DNA of 64,000 nt from Platanthera guangdongensis (lineage: Eukaryota; Streptophyta; Magnoliopsida; Asparagales; Orchidaceae), in assembly GCA_039583875.1 (NCBI GenBank), contig CM077150.1, positions 48,126,261 to 48,190,260 on the forward strand, given 5' to 3'. Positions 41,678 to 53,309 of the stretch are shown here, piece by piece. The notes beneath the pieces were generated by a model. That model searched no databases and was not told the DNA's origin. It was given only the letters and a program-made list of their open reading frames with translations. The position numbers were made by a program, and so were the translations under genes. How positions within the stretch are numbered: the stretch's first letter is position 1; the number at the start of each line of letters is the position of its first letter.

Positions 41678-44235
41678 CTTTACCTTAGGACCCCAATATC
41701 TATTGGGTCCTGTGTGCATATTACTCTGAAATTGAACATGTCCACCAACAAAATTTCTGACTGGTGGACTAACTTTAGCTCAACCACATTAGGATTATGC
41801 TAGTAGTCAATGGTATAATGACCTATCTTACCACAACACCAACAATCATGTATGTTGTATCTCCTTTTTTGTGTAGGCCTAGTAGTTGGTTTGACTGCAG
41901 CCTTGATAAAAGGAAGTGATGCAGCAGCCATTTTTTATTTCCTTTCAACATGGATTTGACTGAAAGTTACCCTGCTTGCTGGCTTGTGTGGCATGTTCTG
42001 AATCCTATCAGCAACACATTTCTTTTCAGATAGTGTGCTCTTGATAGCATCAGAAATAGACATATCAGGCAAGCTAACAGACTGAACCTTAGTCATATTT
42101 TGTGCTGGCAGGTTAAGAAAACTAGTTGCAGTCACATTTTTGAGAGGGGAGGCTGTAGCACCAAAGACAAATGGTCCATGATGGGCCATTTGAATTTCTT
42201 CATGGGAAACCTTAAAGGCACTTTCCCTAATATAGCTTCCACAATGACTGGGAACATCTTTTGTTCCACTTGTGGATGCACCATTCATATAGTGACCATA
42301 AATACTTTCTTGGTCATACCTATTTGAAGGGTATATTACCCTCTTGAATGGATTAGGTGGCCTGAATGCCATTGGCACCACTGGAACTTTCCCTTTCCCT
42401 TTGGGATGGGCAGGTCTTGTGTTACCCTTGAAGCCCAAACCCTTCTTATCCTTCTATGAAGTGAAGGAATCTATCAAGGGCATCACTGTATTGGGCTGAG
42501 AGAATCTGGACACAATACATTTCTCCCTCTAGAGCTTTTCTTCTAGATATTTGATGAGACTATTCTTGCTCTTAATAGTCTCCTCCTGGATGCCTGCCAA
42601 GGTTTTTAGTTCCCTGAGTTACCTCATTATCTGATTTAGCACACCAGCTGTTTCAGCAAGCTGAGAAGCAACAGGTCGAAGAGATAGAATCTCCTTGGCC
42701 TGCTTCTTAGTCAACTTCTTGCATTTTTTAAAGGCATTCAGAAGTTCACTATATCTTTCAATCAATTGATTGACATCACCCTCTGATCCAAAATCATCTT
42801 CACCATTAGATGAAGAGGCTTCTGCATCAGGACTTGTCTCATGCATGGACACAGAACTATATAGAGAATGTACCTTACTTTGACCAGGCTGATCCTGGCT
42901 GCTCTCTTCATCAGTCATTGCCATCAACCCTCTGCAGATGTGGCCATCTTCATCCACCTCTAAGTCACTGTCTAATAGTGTCAGATGGGCCCTGATTCCT
43001 ATCCTTCCTGGAGGGAAGATATCTCCTGATGTAACAGTTTTATCTTTAGTAGTAGCAGCAATAACTAGACCAATATAGGCTTCCTCTTCTTCAGATACAG
43101 ATGATGATGAGTCTGTCTAGCCCATTTCTTTCTTAGCCACAAAGGACTTTTATTTCTTGCCTTTATACTTCTGGTGAGATTTCTTCTCACCATTCTCGCT
43201 TCTCTTTACTGGGCAATCAGCAATGACATGCCCTGGCTTGCTGCAGCAGTAATAGATAAAATTAGTTGAATTCTGTTTATTGGGTTTAGAGTCATACCTG
43301 TACTCCTTGGAGAATTTCTTCTTATGATGAGCTGAGAAGGGTCTAGTCTTCCAGTGCTTCTTCTTCATCATCCTATGGAGCTTCCTGGAGAAGACAGCAA
43401 AGTCCTCATCATACATGCTGCTGTCTGAAGCTTCTGATTCAGAGTAGTCTGAATTTGCTGGTCTTCTTGGAGGAGAAGGGGTCTTTCTCCTACTCTTTAT
43501 TGTGGCTTCAGCTTTGAGAGCCACTGATTTCTCTTTGGCCTGAGACTTGCAGTTTGTCTCTTATTATTTCATGACAGTTAGCTGCATCTCATAAGAGGGA
43601 GGCTTTCCAAATAGGGTGTGAGGTGTAGTGCCAACCAGCTTAGCCATTTCTCTAATGTCACAGGTCTATGTATCCCAGTCTCTAGTGAGAGACCTGAGGA
43701 GCTTGTCATTTAGTTCATAATGACTAAAGACCCTTCCATAGGTCCTTAGCTCATTCACTATCCTAAAGAATCTTTCATAGCAGGTGGTAATGTTCTCACC
43801 CTTGGTCTGTCTGAGGGCCTCATACTCCTAGTTGATCATAGACTTTCTGTCATCCCTGACCTCCTCTGTGCCTTCCATGAAGATCACCAGAGTGTCCCAC
43901 ATCTCCTTTGCGGTTTTGCAGTGAATCAAATTCTGAAGGGTAGAATCATCAATTGCACTGACTATGCGTTTTGAGCCCTCTTGTCCATGGTGGCAAGAAT
44001 GACTTCAACTTTTGTCATTTCTTCATAAGTCTTGGGTGTATGGATGTTTGCATCCAAGACAGACACTTTCATGGGGACTAAAGATCCTTCTTTGACAATT
44101 ATAAAGATTCTAGGGTCATTAGCTTCCATGAACAGCCTGACCCTCTCCTTTCATATGCCAAAACTCTATTTCCTGCAGATTGGAAGCTTCATAGTACCCA
44201 GCTCCCTGTAGTTCACTCCTGAACCCACATGTGCA
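41678..44235 (-). pseudogene. gag: COP-3 gag, copy 1 (full extent, broken)
   Basis: Minus frames: 43150-43524 with a zinc-knuckle remnant YYCCSKPGHVIADC (first Cys is Tyr), 42619-42957 (MDEDGHICRGLMAMTDEES, coiled tail VNQLIERYSELLNAF), 41935-42438 (GNTRPAHPKGKGKVPVVPM). The N-terminus near 44230 corresponds to ELGTMKLPICRK but the ATG context is shifted. Many stops. The part from 42258 onward is duplicated at 46761. Confidence 0.8.
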
Positions 44236-44292
44236 GTCTGTAGCTACCTTGGAGGATCACTCAGATGGTTAGATCCTTTTTGAGTAACCTCC

Positions 44293-44303
44293 CTCTGATA
44301 CCA
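44293..44303 (-). promoter_or_regulatory. Primer binding site of COP-3, copy 1
   Basis: Minus strand TGGTATCAGAG two bases from the LTR. Confidence 0.85.
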
Positions 44304-44305
44304 CT

Positions 44306-46229
44306 TGAAAGTCTTTATTTCAAGGTAGCTTATAACCTAAGGGTGAATAGGTTGCATGACTGTTATTAATTTCTTTTTAATTTTATCTTTTGCACTATGT
44401 GTGTTGGTAGTAGTTTGCTTTCAAGAACAAGCACAAAAAAACAACACAGCAAGTACACAGATTTATAGTGGTTCCCCAATCTTTGGGTACATTCACTCTC
44501 CTCCCACCTTGTCAACTTTATGTTAGTCAAGGCACTTCTCCAAAATAATGCTCCAAAGAGCTTACACCATAGATCCCTCAGGATCTCTCAGTCTCCTCCA
44601 AGACCTACAACTCAGCCACAAGGGACTACAACTCAGTGATCAGTTGATTACCTACATCACGCCAAAGGCCCTACACTCAGGCTGGGAGGACAACCCTACC
44701 TCAGATCCACTAAGGATCCTACCTCAAGCCCAAAGGTCCTATACTCAGAGAGTATTTCTCTCCTACAGCTCAGTGATCAATTGACCACCTACCCCTGACT
44801 TGAAACCAAGTCCTACAGCTCAGATCCAGTTGGATCCTACAACTCAGAGAGCTTCACTCTCCTATAGCTTAGGCAATATTGCCATACCTCGGGCTCAGAG
44901 AGCCCTACAACTCAGATCTAAGAAGGATGCTACAGGAAGAGAGTAGATTTATATCTATCACAGAGAAATTTCTCTGTGACAGCCCCTTGAGCTGAGTTAT
45001 CTGAGCTCAACCTTTCTTCACAGCTACAAAGATCTCGAGCTGGAAGTATCTAGCAGTAAAGTGTTTTGCTTTCTCCTCCTTCCCTAGACAGAGTAGCAAC
45101 TTTCTTATTTCTTCTCTTCAGCTTCAGAAAATGGATCTTTAGTTTAGATCCTGCTGAGCTAAGAAGCAACTTGATCTGCAAAGATTTCTTCCTTATTTCT
45201 GCTACTCCCTCAGAAGAAAAACCTTCTGATCTTATTGGTGTTGATGAAGAAGACACACAGCTAACTGAGCTTTTTGTATGAAAACTTCAAGCTTTTTCAT
45301 GCAACAATGGCGAAGAAGATGAAATTCAGCCGCAACACCTTTTTGAAAATTATAAGCCCTAAAAGTTGTTATCATCTTGCCCACTCTCTTCCTTTTGTAG
45401 TTTGTCGATCAACGACTCTTAGAAGATAGTGGGCCCCGCTTGCAGCATCCAGCTGCACCTTGCTTCAACGGAAGAAGACGTACAGTAGCTTCACGATAGA
45501 GTTTGTCGTGTTCTATAGCTTCTCTGCACTTGATTTGAAATAAGTTGACTTTGTCGATTTTGCAGATTTTGCTAACGTCAGCACCTGTGGACTTGGCCAA
45601 AATCGAGCATCAGTAGAATAGGCATTGAGTGAATGAGCTTTACTCAACGCCAAAGTACTTCGACAATTCTGTCTATCTAGGAGATGACAGCGTTGAGTGA
45701 GCAAACCTCACTCAATGCTTTTTGCCTTAACTATTTCTGCAGCCTTTTCTGCAAGTCTTGCATTGAGAGCATTGAGGGCATTGCGAGAGTTGAGTGAGCA
45801 CGCCTCACTCAATGCTTTTTGCTTCAGCCAGATTTGCTGAATCATGGCGTTGAGAGCATTGAGTGAGCACACCTCACTCAATGATTTTTCCTTAGCCATA
45901 TTTTTCTGCTCCTTGGCGTTGAGTGAGTAAGCTTCACTCAACGCCAAACTACTTAACAGATTTTCTTCTGTTATCTTGCGTTGAGTGAATGCACTATTCT
46001 CAATGCATTTGGACATAGCCAAATTTCTGTGTCTAAGAAACAACACTGACTTTGAGATTTAGTCAACACATTATCACATGGCATTGAGTGAGCATGTCTC
46101 ACTCAACACTTGTGGACTTGGTAGATATTCACAGTTTTTCTATGGCGTTGACTGACTGAGCTATACTCAATGATTATGGAGCTATGGCGTTGAGTGAATG
46201 ATATTCACTCAATGCCTGTGGACTTGGAC
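44306..46229 (-). repeat. COP-3 5' LTR, copy 1, truncated
   Basis: Begins (plus) TGAAAGTC at the primer site side. It follows copy 2 (48791 onward) until TGTGGACTTGGAC, then plastid 23S sequence starts, so the outer ~300 bp (U3 start) is missing. TATAAAT-like box on minus at 44947-44953. Confidence 0.88.
45605..46216 (-). repeat. Inverted-word array in COP-3 LTR, copy 1
   Basis: Repeated hairpin words of the form GCATTGAGTGAG...CTCACTCAATGC (or ...CAACGCC) with 5-12 base loops, about ten units. They lie upstream of the TATA-like box in element sense. Confidence 0.85.
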
Positions 46230-46763
46230 AACAGGTGAATATTCCCGTACTACCCCTTGTTGGTCTAGAGGGATGGAGGAGGCTAGGTTAGCCGAAAGAT
46301 GGTTATCGGTTCAAGGACGCAAGGTGACCCTGCTTTTTCAGGGTAAAAAGGGGTAGAGGAAATGCCTCGAGCCAATGTCCGAGTACCAGGTGCTACGACG
46401 CTGAAGTAACCTATTCCATACTCCCAGGAAAAGCTCGAACGACCTTCAACAGGTGATCAGGCCGAAAGGCGTAGTCGATGGACAACAGGTGAATATTCCC
46501 GTACTACCCCTTGTTGGTCCCGAGGGACGGAGGAGGCTAGGTTAGCCGAAAGATGGTTATCGGTTCAAGGACGCAAGGTGACCCTACTTTTTCAAGGTAA
46601 AAAGGGGTAGAGGAAATGCCTCGAGCCAATGTCCGAGTACCAGGCGCTACGACGCTGAAGTAACCCATGCCATACTCCCAGGAAAAGCTCGAACGACCTT
46701 CAACAAAAGGTTACCTGTACCCGAAACCAGGCGCTACAGGTGAATATTCCCGTACAACCCCTT
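46225..46763 (+). pseudogene. rrn23: Scrambled plastid 23S rRNA fragments (NUPT) at the duplication junction
   Basis: Recognised as chloroplast 23S rRNA: GGCCGAAAGGCGTAGTCGAT, ACAACAGGTGAATATTCC, GGTTAGCCGAAAGATGG, CCAGGAAAAGCTCGAACGAC. Piece A 46228-46450 runs from ACAACAGG to GACCTTCAAC. Piece B 46452-46728 starts slightly upstream in the gene, repeats all of A and runs further to CCCGAAACC. A small third and fourth piece (AGGCGCTAC, then AGGTGAATATTCCCGTAC) fill 46729-46758. Joins show short shared bases (TGGAC at the left, CTT/TTGTT at the right). Not a functional rRNA gene. Confidence 0.88.
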
Positions 46764-46764
46764 T

Positions 46765-48715
46765 TGTTCCACTTGTGGATGCACCATTCATATAGTGACC
46801 ATAAATACTTTCTTGGTCATACCTATTTGAAGGGTATATTACCCTCTTGAATGGATTAGGTGGCTTGAATGCCATTGGCACCACTGGAACTTTCCCTTTC
46901 CCTTTGGGATAGGCAGGTCTTGTGTTACCCTTGAAGCCCAAACCCTTCTTATCCTTCTATGAAGTGAAGGAATCTATCAAGGGCATCACTGTATTAGGCT
47001 GAGAGAATCTGGACACAATACATTTCTCCCTCTAGAGCTTTTATTCTAGATATTTGATGAGACTATTCTTGCTCTTAATAGTCTCCTCCTGGATGCCTGC
47101 CAGGGTTTTTAGTTCCCTAAGTTACCTCATTGTCTGATTTAGCACACCAGCTGTTTCAGCAAGCTGAGAAGCAATAGGTCGAAGAGATATAATCTCCTTG
47201 GCCTGCTTATTAGTCAACTTCTTGCATTTTTAAAGGCATTCAGAAGTTCACTATATCTTTCAATCAATTGATTGACATCACCCTCTGATCCAAAATCATC
47301 TTCACCATTAGATGAAGAGGCTTCTGCATTAGGACTTGTCTCATGCATGGACACAGAACTGTATAGAGAATGTACCTTACTTTGACCAGGCTGATCCTGG
47401 CTGCTCTCTTCATCAGTCATTGCCATCAACCCTCTGCAGATGTGGCCATCTTCATCCACCTCTAAGTCACTGTCTGATAGTGTCAGAGGGGCCCTGATTC
47501 CTATCCTTCCTTGAGGGAAGATATCTCCTGATGTAACAGTTTTATCTTTAGTAGTAGCAGCAATAACTAGCCCAATATAGGCTTCCTCTTCTTCAGACGC
47601 AGATGATGATGAGTCTGTCTAGCTCTTTTCTTTCTTAGCCACAAAGGACTTTTATTTCTTGCCTTTATACTTCTGGTGAGATTTCTTCTCACCATTCTCC
47701 CTTCTCTTTACTGGGCAATCAGCAATGACATGCCCTGGCTTGGTGCAGCAGTAATAGATAAAATTAGTTGAATTCTGTTTACTGGGTTTAGAGTCATACC
47801 TGTACTCCTTGGAGAATTTCTTCTTATGATGAGCTGAGAAGGGTCTAGTCTTCCAGTGCTTCTTCTTCATCAGCCTATGGAGCTTCCTGGAGAAGACAGC
47901 AAAGTGCTCATCATACATGCTGCTGTCTGAAGCTTCTGATTCAGAGTACTCTGAATTTGCTGGTCTTCTTGGAGGAGAAGGGGTCTTTCTCCTACTCTTT
48001 CTTGTGGCTTCAGCTTTGAGAGCCACTGATTTCTCTTTGGCCTGAGACTTGCAGTTTGTCTCTTATTCTTTCCTGACAGTTAGCTGCATCTCATAAGAGG
48101 GAGGCTTTCCAAATAGGGTGTGAGGTGTAGTGTCACCCAGCCTGGCCATTTCTCTAATGTCACAGGTCTATGTATCCCAGTCTCTGGTGAGAGACCTGAG
48201 GAGCTTGTCATTTAGTTCATAATGACTAAATACCCTTCCATAGGTCCTTAGCTCATTCACTATCCTAAAGAATCTTTCATAGCAGGTGGCAATGTTCTCA
48301 CCCTTGGTCTGTCTGAGGGCCTCATACTCCTAGTTGATCATAGACTTTCTCTGTGCCTTCCATGAAGATCACCAGAGTGTCCCACATCTCCTTTGCGGTT
48401 TTGCAGTGAATCAAATTCTGAAGGGTAGAATCATCAATTGCACTGACTATGCGTTTTGAGCCCTCTTGTCCATGGTGGCAAGAATGACTTTAACTTTTGT
48501 CATTTCTTCATATGTCTTGGGTGTCTGGATGTTTGCATCCAAGACAGACACTTTCATGTGGACTAAAGATCCTTCTTTCACAATTATAAAGATTCTAGGG
48601 TCATTAGCTTCCATGAACAGCCTGACCCTCTCCTTTCATATGCCAAAACTCTATTTCCTGCAGATTGGAAGCTTCATAGTACCCAGCTCCCTGTAGTTCA
48701 CTCCTGAACCCACAT
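46765..48715 (-). pseudogene. gag: COP-3 gag, copy 2 (C-terminus cut by plastid DNA)
   Basis: Minus frames 47652-48026 (YYCCTKPGHVIADC), 47214-47459 (MDEDGHICRGLMAM), 46711-46941 (GNTRPAYPKGKGKVPVVPM). The gag C-terminus, protease and integrase that follow copy 1 are absent; the frame runs into the plastid patch. Confidence 0.8.
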
Positions 48716-48777
48716 GTTCAGTCTGTAGCTACCTTGGAGGATCACTAAGATGGTTAGATCCTTTTTGAGTAACCTCC

Positions 48778-48788
48778 CTCTGATACCA
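48778..48788 (-). promoter_or_regulatory. Primer binding site of COP-3, copy 2
   Basis: Minus strand TGGTATCAGAG before the second LTR copy. Confidence 0.85.
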
Positions 48789-48790
48789 CT

Positions 48791-51011
48791 TGAAATTCTT
48801 TATTTCAAGGTAGCTTATAACCTAAGGGTGAATAGGTTGCATGACTGTTATTAATTTCTTTTTAATTTTATCTTTTGCACTGTGTGTTGGTAGTAGTTTG
48901 CTTTCAAGAACAAGCACAAAAAAACAACACAGCAAGTACACAGATTTATAGTGGTTCCCCAATCTTTGGGTACATTCACTCTCCTCCCACCTTGTCAACT
49001 TTCTGTTAGTCAAGGCACTTCTCCAAAACAATGCTCCAAAGAGCTTACACCATAGATCCCTCAGGATCTCTCAGTCTCCTCCAAGACCTACAACTCAGCC
49101 ACAAGGGACTACAACTCAGTGATCAGTTGATCACCTACATCACGCCAAAGGCCCTACACTCAGGCTGGGAGGACAACCCTACCTCAGATCCACTAAGGAT
49201 CCTACCTCAAGCCCAAAGGTCCTATACTCAGAGAGTATTTCTCTCCTACAGCTCAGTGATCAATTGACCACCTACCCCTGACTTGAAACCAAGTCCTACA
49301 GCTCAGATCCAGTTGGATCCTACAACTCAGAGAGCTTCACTCTCATATAGCTTAGGCAATATTGCCATACCTCGGGCTCAGAGAGCCCTACAACTCAGAT
49401 CCAAGAAGGATGCTACAGGAAGAGAGTAGATTTATATCTATCACAGAGAAATTTCTCTGTGACAGCCCCTTGAGCTGAGTTATCTGAGCTCAACCTTTCT
49501 TCACAGCTACAAAGATCTCGAGCTGGAAGTATCTAGCAGTAAAGTGTTTTGCTTTCTCCTCCTTCCCTAGACAGAGTAGCAACTTTCTTATTTCTTCTCT
49601 TCAGCTTCAGAAAATGGATCTTTAGTTTAGATCCTGCTGAGCTAAGAAGCAACTTGATCTGCAGAGATTTCTTCCTTATTTCTGCTACTCCCTCAGAAGA
49701 AAAACCTTCTGATCTTATTGGTGTTGATGAAGAAGACACACAGCTAACTGAGCTTTTTGTATGAAAACTTCAAGCTTTTTCATGCAACAATGGCGAAGAA
49801 GATGAAATTCAGCCGCAACACCTTTTTGAAAATTATAAGCCCTAAAAGTTGTTGTCATCTTGCCCACTCTCTTCCTTTTGTAGTTTGTCGATCAACGACT
49901 CTTAGAAGATAGTGGGCCCCGCTTGCAGCATCCAGCTGCACCTTGCTTCAACGGAAGAAGACGTACAGTAGCTTCACGATAGAGTTTGTCGTGTTCTATA
50001 GCTTCTCTGCACTTGATTTGAAATAAGTTGACTTTGTCGATTTTGCAGATTTTGCTAACGTCAGCACCTGTGGACTTGGCCAAAATCGAGCATCAGTAGA
50101 ATAGGCATTGAGTGAATGAGCTTTACTCAACGCCAAAGTACTTCGACAATTCTGTCTATCTAGGAGATGACAGCGTTGAGTGAGCAAACCTCACTCAATG
50201 CTTTTTGCCTTAACTATTTCTGTAGCCTTTTCTGCAAGCCTTGCATTGAGAGCATTGAGGGCATTGCGAGAGTTGAGTGAGCACGCCTCACTCAATGGTT
50301 TTTTGCTTCAGCCAGATTTGTTGAATCATGGCGTTGAGAGCATTGAGTGAGCACACCTCACTCAAGGATTTTTCCTTAGCCATATTTTTCTGCTCCTTGG
50401 CGTTGAGTGAGTAAGCTTCACTCAACGCCAAACTACTTAACAGATTTTCTTCTGTTATCTTGCGTTGAGTGAATGCACTATTCTCAATGCATTTGGACAT
50501 AGCCAAATTTCTGTGTCTAAGAAACAACACTGACTTTGAGATTTAGTCAACACATTATCACATGGCATTGAGTGAGCATGTCTCACTCAACACTTGTGGA
50601 CTTGGTAGATATTCACAGTTTTTCTATGTTGTTGACTGACTGAGCTATACTCAATGATTATGGAGCTATGGCGTTGAGTGAATGATATTCACTCAATGCC
50701 TGTGGACTTGGACCCTTTCTCAACTTGCCACATCATGGCTTTGACTGTATAGGCTTCACTCAGCGCTATACGTCATCTAACGTTAAGTGAATGACCTTCA
50801 CTCAACGCCTCTGGACTTGGACAGTATTCTGTCTTTCCACACCTTAGGTAAGCATATACCGGACCTAGCCACTTAGGCTATCTGTCCCATCATTGTTACT
50901 AGGACATCCTGCATGCATGAACTAAGGCACACATTAATTTCAACTTTATGTATATCATTAACAAGAATGACTTCACTCAAATCTAGGACATTGAGGGCAA
51001 TGGACCCAACA
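48791..51011 (-). repeat. COP-3 5' LTR, complete copy (2221 bp)
   Basis: Element sense begins TGTTGGGTCCATTG at 51011 and ends ...TTTCA at 48791. TATAAAT on minus at 49430-49436. CAACTCAG/CTACAACTCAG short repeats (49080-49400) fill the R/U5 part, as GAGTGTAGG words do in COP-1. Confidence 0.88.
50105..50808 (-). repeat. Inverted-word array in COP-3 LTR, copy 2
   Basis: Same words as 45605-46216 plus about two more units (to TTCACTCAACGCC near 50808) that were lost from copy 1. Confidence 0.85.
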
Positions 51012-51251
51012 AGTCTTCTTAGGGGGACGCCACCCCAGCAGATTCTATTAATCATTAATGAGAAAAACGGTCCCGAGCTATCCTGATCTTCCGTAGAGGG
51101 TGGAAGCCCAAATGGTGGCTAATGAATCTATAGAAGCTCATTGCAGCCAGTTTGAGGGAGCAACGAAGAGGAAATGATAGGAGTCAGTCCCGCGTTGACA
51201 GGAGAAGCGCCGGAACAACACGCGACTGTAAGAGCAATGCGGGGACCGCCT
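51012..51251. other. 240 bp of unassigned sequence between COP-3 and GYP-3
   Basis: Moderate GC, with no similarity to any other part of the window that I can see, lying exactly between two LTR ends. It may be true target DNA or an organelle fragment; I cannot identify it. Confidence 0.4.
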
Positions 51252-53295
51252 TGTAATATCCCTCAAACAACTAGACCCCTAGGAGTTGTTTTTTCATGCC
51301 TAGATAATGACAAAACACTAGGAAGTCAAAGAAGAACAAGTGAGCCTAGGAATGAAGGTGAGATCACCATGGTCTGCGAATAACACTCTTCGATTACCTA
51401 ACCTATGGTTTACCGTAGGACCTAACCTTGACTCTTTGACCCCACCATAACATCCCTACCACTTTAGATGGTTCATTGGGTCACCAAGGACCCATTGGGG
51501 TCAACTAAAAAGGTCAAGTTGACCAAAGTCAACAATAACATTAAAATGGTCAAAGTGCCTTATCTAGGGCCAGAGGACTTTCCATTAGCCAAAATGACCC
51601 CATACAGACCTTAGGGGAGGCCAATGGGTCACCAAGAACCCACTGGGGTCAACCCAAAAGGTCAATTTGACCAATGTCAACTCAATCCTTAAAATAGGTC
51701 AAACTAGCCGAAATGGCTAGCTCAAGCCCAAACCACTTGTGCTAAGCCCAATTTGAGTGGCCCATTAACTTTAGGAGGCTGATATTTATGTGGGATGGAA
51801 CCTAAATTTAAGAGGAGGTGACTAGGAGAGAGAAAATGGGAGTTTTCCCCTTAGTGGAGGAGAGAGAAAGAGGAAAAGAGAGAGAGGAGTTATGGAGGGA
51901 GGCCATGGGTCACTCCATTCATCTCCCCATTGCCCAATTTCGTCTCCCTTACCTCTTAGGATGAGGATGTTATCAATTCCAATCAGTCAACACTATTGGG
52001 GGGGGGAGCTCAACCACCATGGCCAACCACCCCTTCACCTCCCCTCCCATGAAAAATATAAATCTCCCAATACAACCCCCTATTCCCACTTTTGATCATC
52101 CTATCACCTTCAAAACATCCTTGACAGTCAAAATAATGTATTGGATCAACAGTTTTGGTGGAGGATCGAAGAATCGGGCAAGCTCGCCGGAGAGGAAAAA
52201 CGATATGGCCGACCGCCGCCGTCGTCGTCGTCGAACCCCAAACAAGCTCTGCTTCTCATCCTCTCCCCTTGTGCTAGTATCCTAGATCAAATTAGGCTGA
52301 GAAATCGGGCTCAAACGAGCCGATCCAAGTGAGGAAAATGGAGATTTTCTGAAATTTCATGGCGGCGGCTTTGCCGGAAACCACCACCTCCGGAGGCCAA
52401 ACTACCGTCGGGCGATAGCCACCACCTCGACGGAGGTGGTGGTGGCGGTGGCTGGCCAGGGAGGTGACCGGGTGGCCGGCGTTTGGCTTGGCGAAAATCT
52501 ACAGGTTTAGGGTGTTTTTTACGGGTTCTGTTCGGATAGAAGAAGATGAACAGTATTCTCATATTATTATTATAATTATATTATAATATAATGATTAAGT
52601 TACCACTTTAACATGCATATTTTTGATGCTGACAAATAAGGCCCTTATAGGCCTTTTAAGGAAAAGTAGCCAACATGAAAATTGTATATCTTGAAGTCTC
52701 TTCATTTTAAAATTGATTTCAACCCATTTGGGTAAGTGGTCTGACCACAACACTCAAAATTATGCAGTCTATACATAGGGCTAGTCATAGACTAAATTGT
52801 GTGCCCCCACTAAACCACTTGTCCAAATGACTTGAAATTTTGGCTGGGGTCACTCTTACCTATACCTATAATACATCCAAAATTGGGAATTTTTGGAAAA
52901 CAAATTTCCTAAAGTTTTGTAGAAATTTAATAAAACTTGCATAAATTATTTAAGGGATCTAATGACCTCTAAACCCACCGCTTCTTTTTTCCACTACGGA
53001 GGTATCATGGGAGGTTAGGCTTCAGAAAGGGGGAACTAAAGGTCTGTGTACACAGAGTCGGGTGTGTGAGTTGCACTTGCATGTTCATATCATAGCATAC
53101 TCGCATGTCATCGCATATTCATTGCATATAACCCTTGACACATATTGTATAAATTGGTATGAGACTCTTTATACAATAGGCCGGCAGGATCGGCTTTTTG
53201 TGGTGGCGACCCACCCAGGTGTGTTGGTGTCACCGCAAAGCGACAGTTCTGGGCATAAGACCCTGATGGTTTTTAAAAAAAAGAGGGGTCTTACA
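51252..53295 (+). repeat. GYP-3 5' LTR (2044 bp)
   Basis: Ends GGGGTCTTACA before the primer site. It contains a TTGAC-rich segment (51431-51710), a GC-rich GGTGGTGGTGGCGGTGG tract near 52430-52450, and AT-rich TATATTATAATATA at 52565-52590. Confidence 0.85.
51431..51710 (+). repeat. W-box-like TTGAC/GTCAA array in the GYP-3 LTR
   Basis: About a dozen TTGAC or GTCAA cores, including near-palindromes GGTCAA-G-TTGACC (near 51513) and GGTCAA-T-TTGACC (near 51660). TTGAC(C/T) is the known WRKY-binding W-box core. The corresponding tract in the other LTR is 55880-56170. Confidence 0.7.
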
Positions 53296-53298
53296 AAC

Positions 53299-53309
53299 TG
53301 GTATCATAG
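53299..53309 (+). promoter_or_regulatory. Primer binding site of GYP-3
   Basis: TGGTATCATAG three bases after the LTR end, one base off the common TGGTATCAGAG. Confidence 0.7.

Larger units (their letters stand above)
42258..46229 (-). repeat. COP-3 tandem duplication, copy 1 (3972 bp)
   Basis: Near-identical to 46761-50713. Both begin CTTTTGTTCC and end TGTGGACTTGGAC. Copy 1 is continuous on its left with the rest of COP-3 and ends on its right at plastid DNA. Confidence 0.92.
46761..50713 (-). repeat. COP-3 tandem duplication, copy 2 (3953 bp)
   Basis: Second copy of 42258-46229. Differences are few: a 17-bp loss near 48348 in the gag N-terminal region, a two-base loss near 48882 and scattered substitutions. 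On its right it continues into the intact end of the LTR. Confidence 0.92.
40462..51011 (-). mobile_element. COP-3: decayed SIRE-like copia element with an internal 4-kb tandem duplication
   Basis: Minus-strand integrase and protease remnants, gag, primer site and LTR. The block 42258-46229 (gag end to mid-LTR) recurs at 46761-50713, separated by plastid 23S sequence. The element is cut at the left by the COP-4 LTR, so RT, RNase H and the 3' LTR are not seen. Confidence 0.85.

Noticed and set aside
46225..46763. Functional rRNA gene or bacterial contamination
   Set aside because: Only scrambled fragments of plastid-type 23S are present, overlapping and out of order, and flanked by matching copia sequence on both sides.
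52311..52562. Pro/Arg-rich minus-strand ORF and plus-strand ORF 52019-52285 in the GYP-3 LTR
   Set aside because: Low-complexity GC-rich LTR sequence. The matching positions in the other LTR (56476-56742) keep no conserved protein pattern beyond nucleotide similarity.
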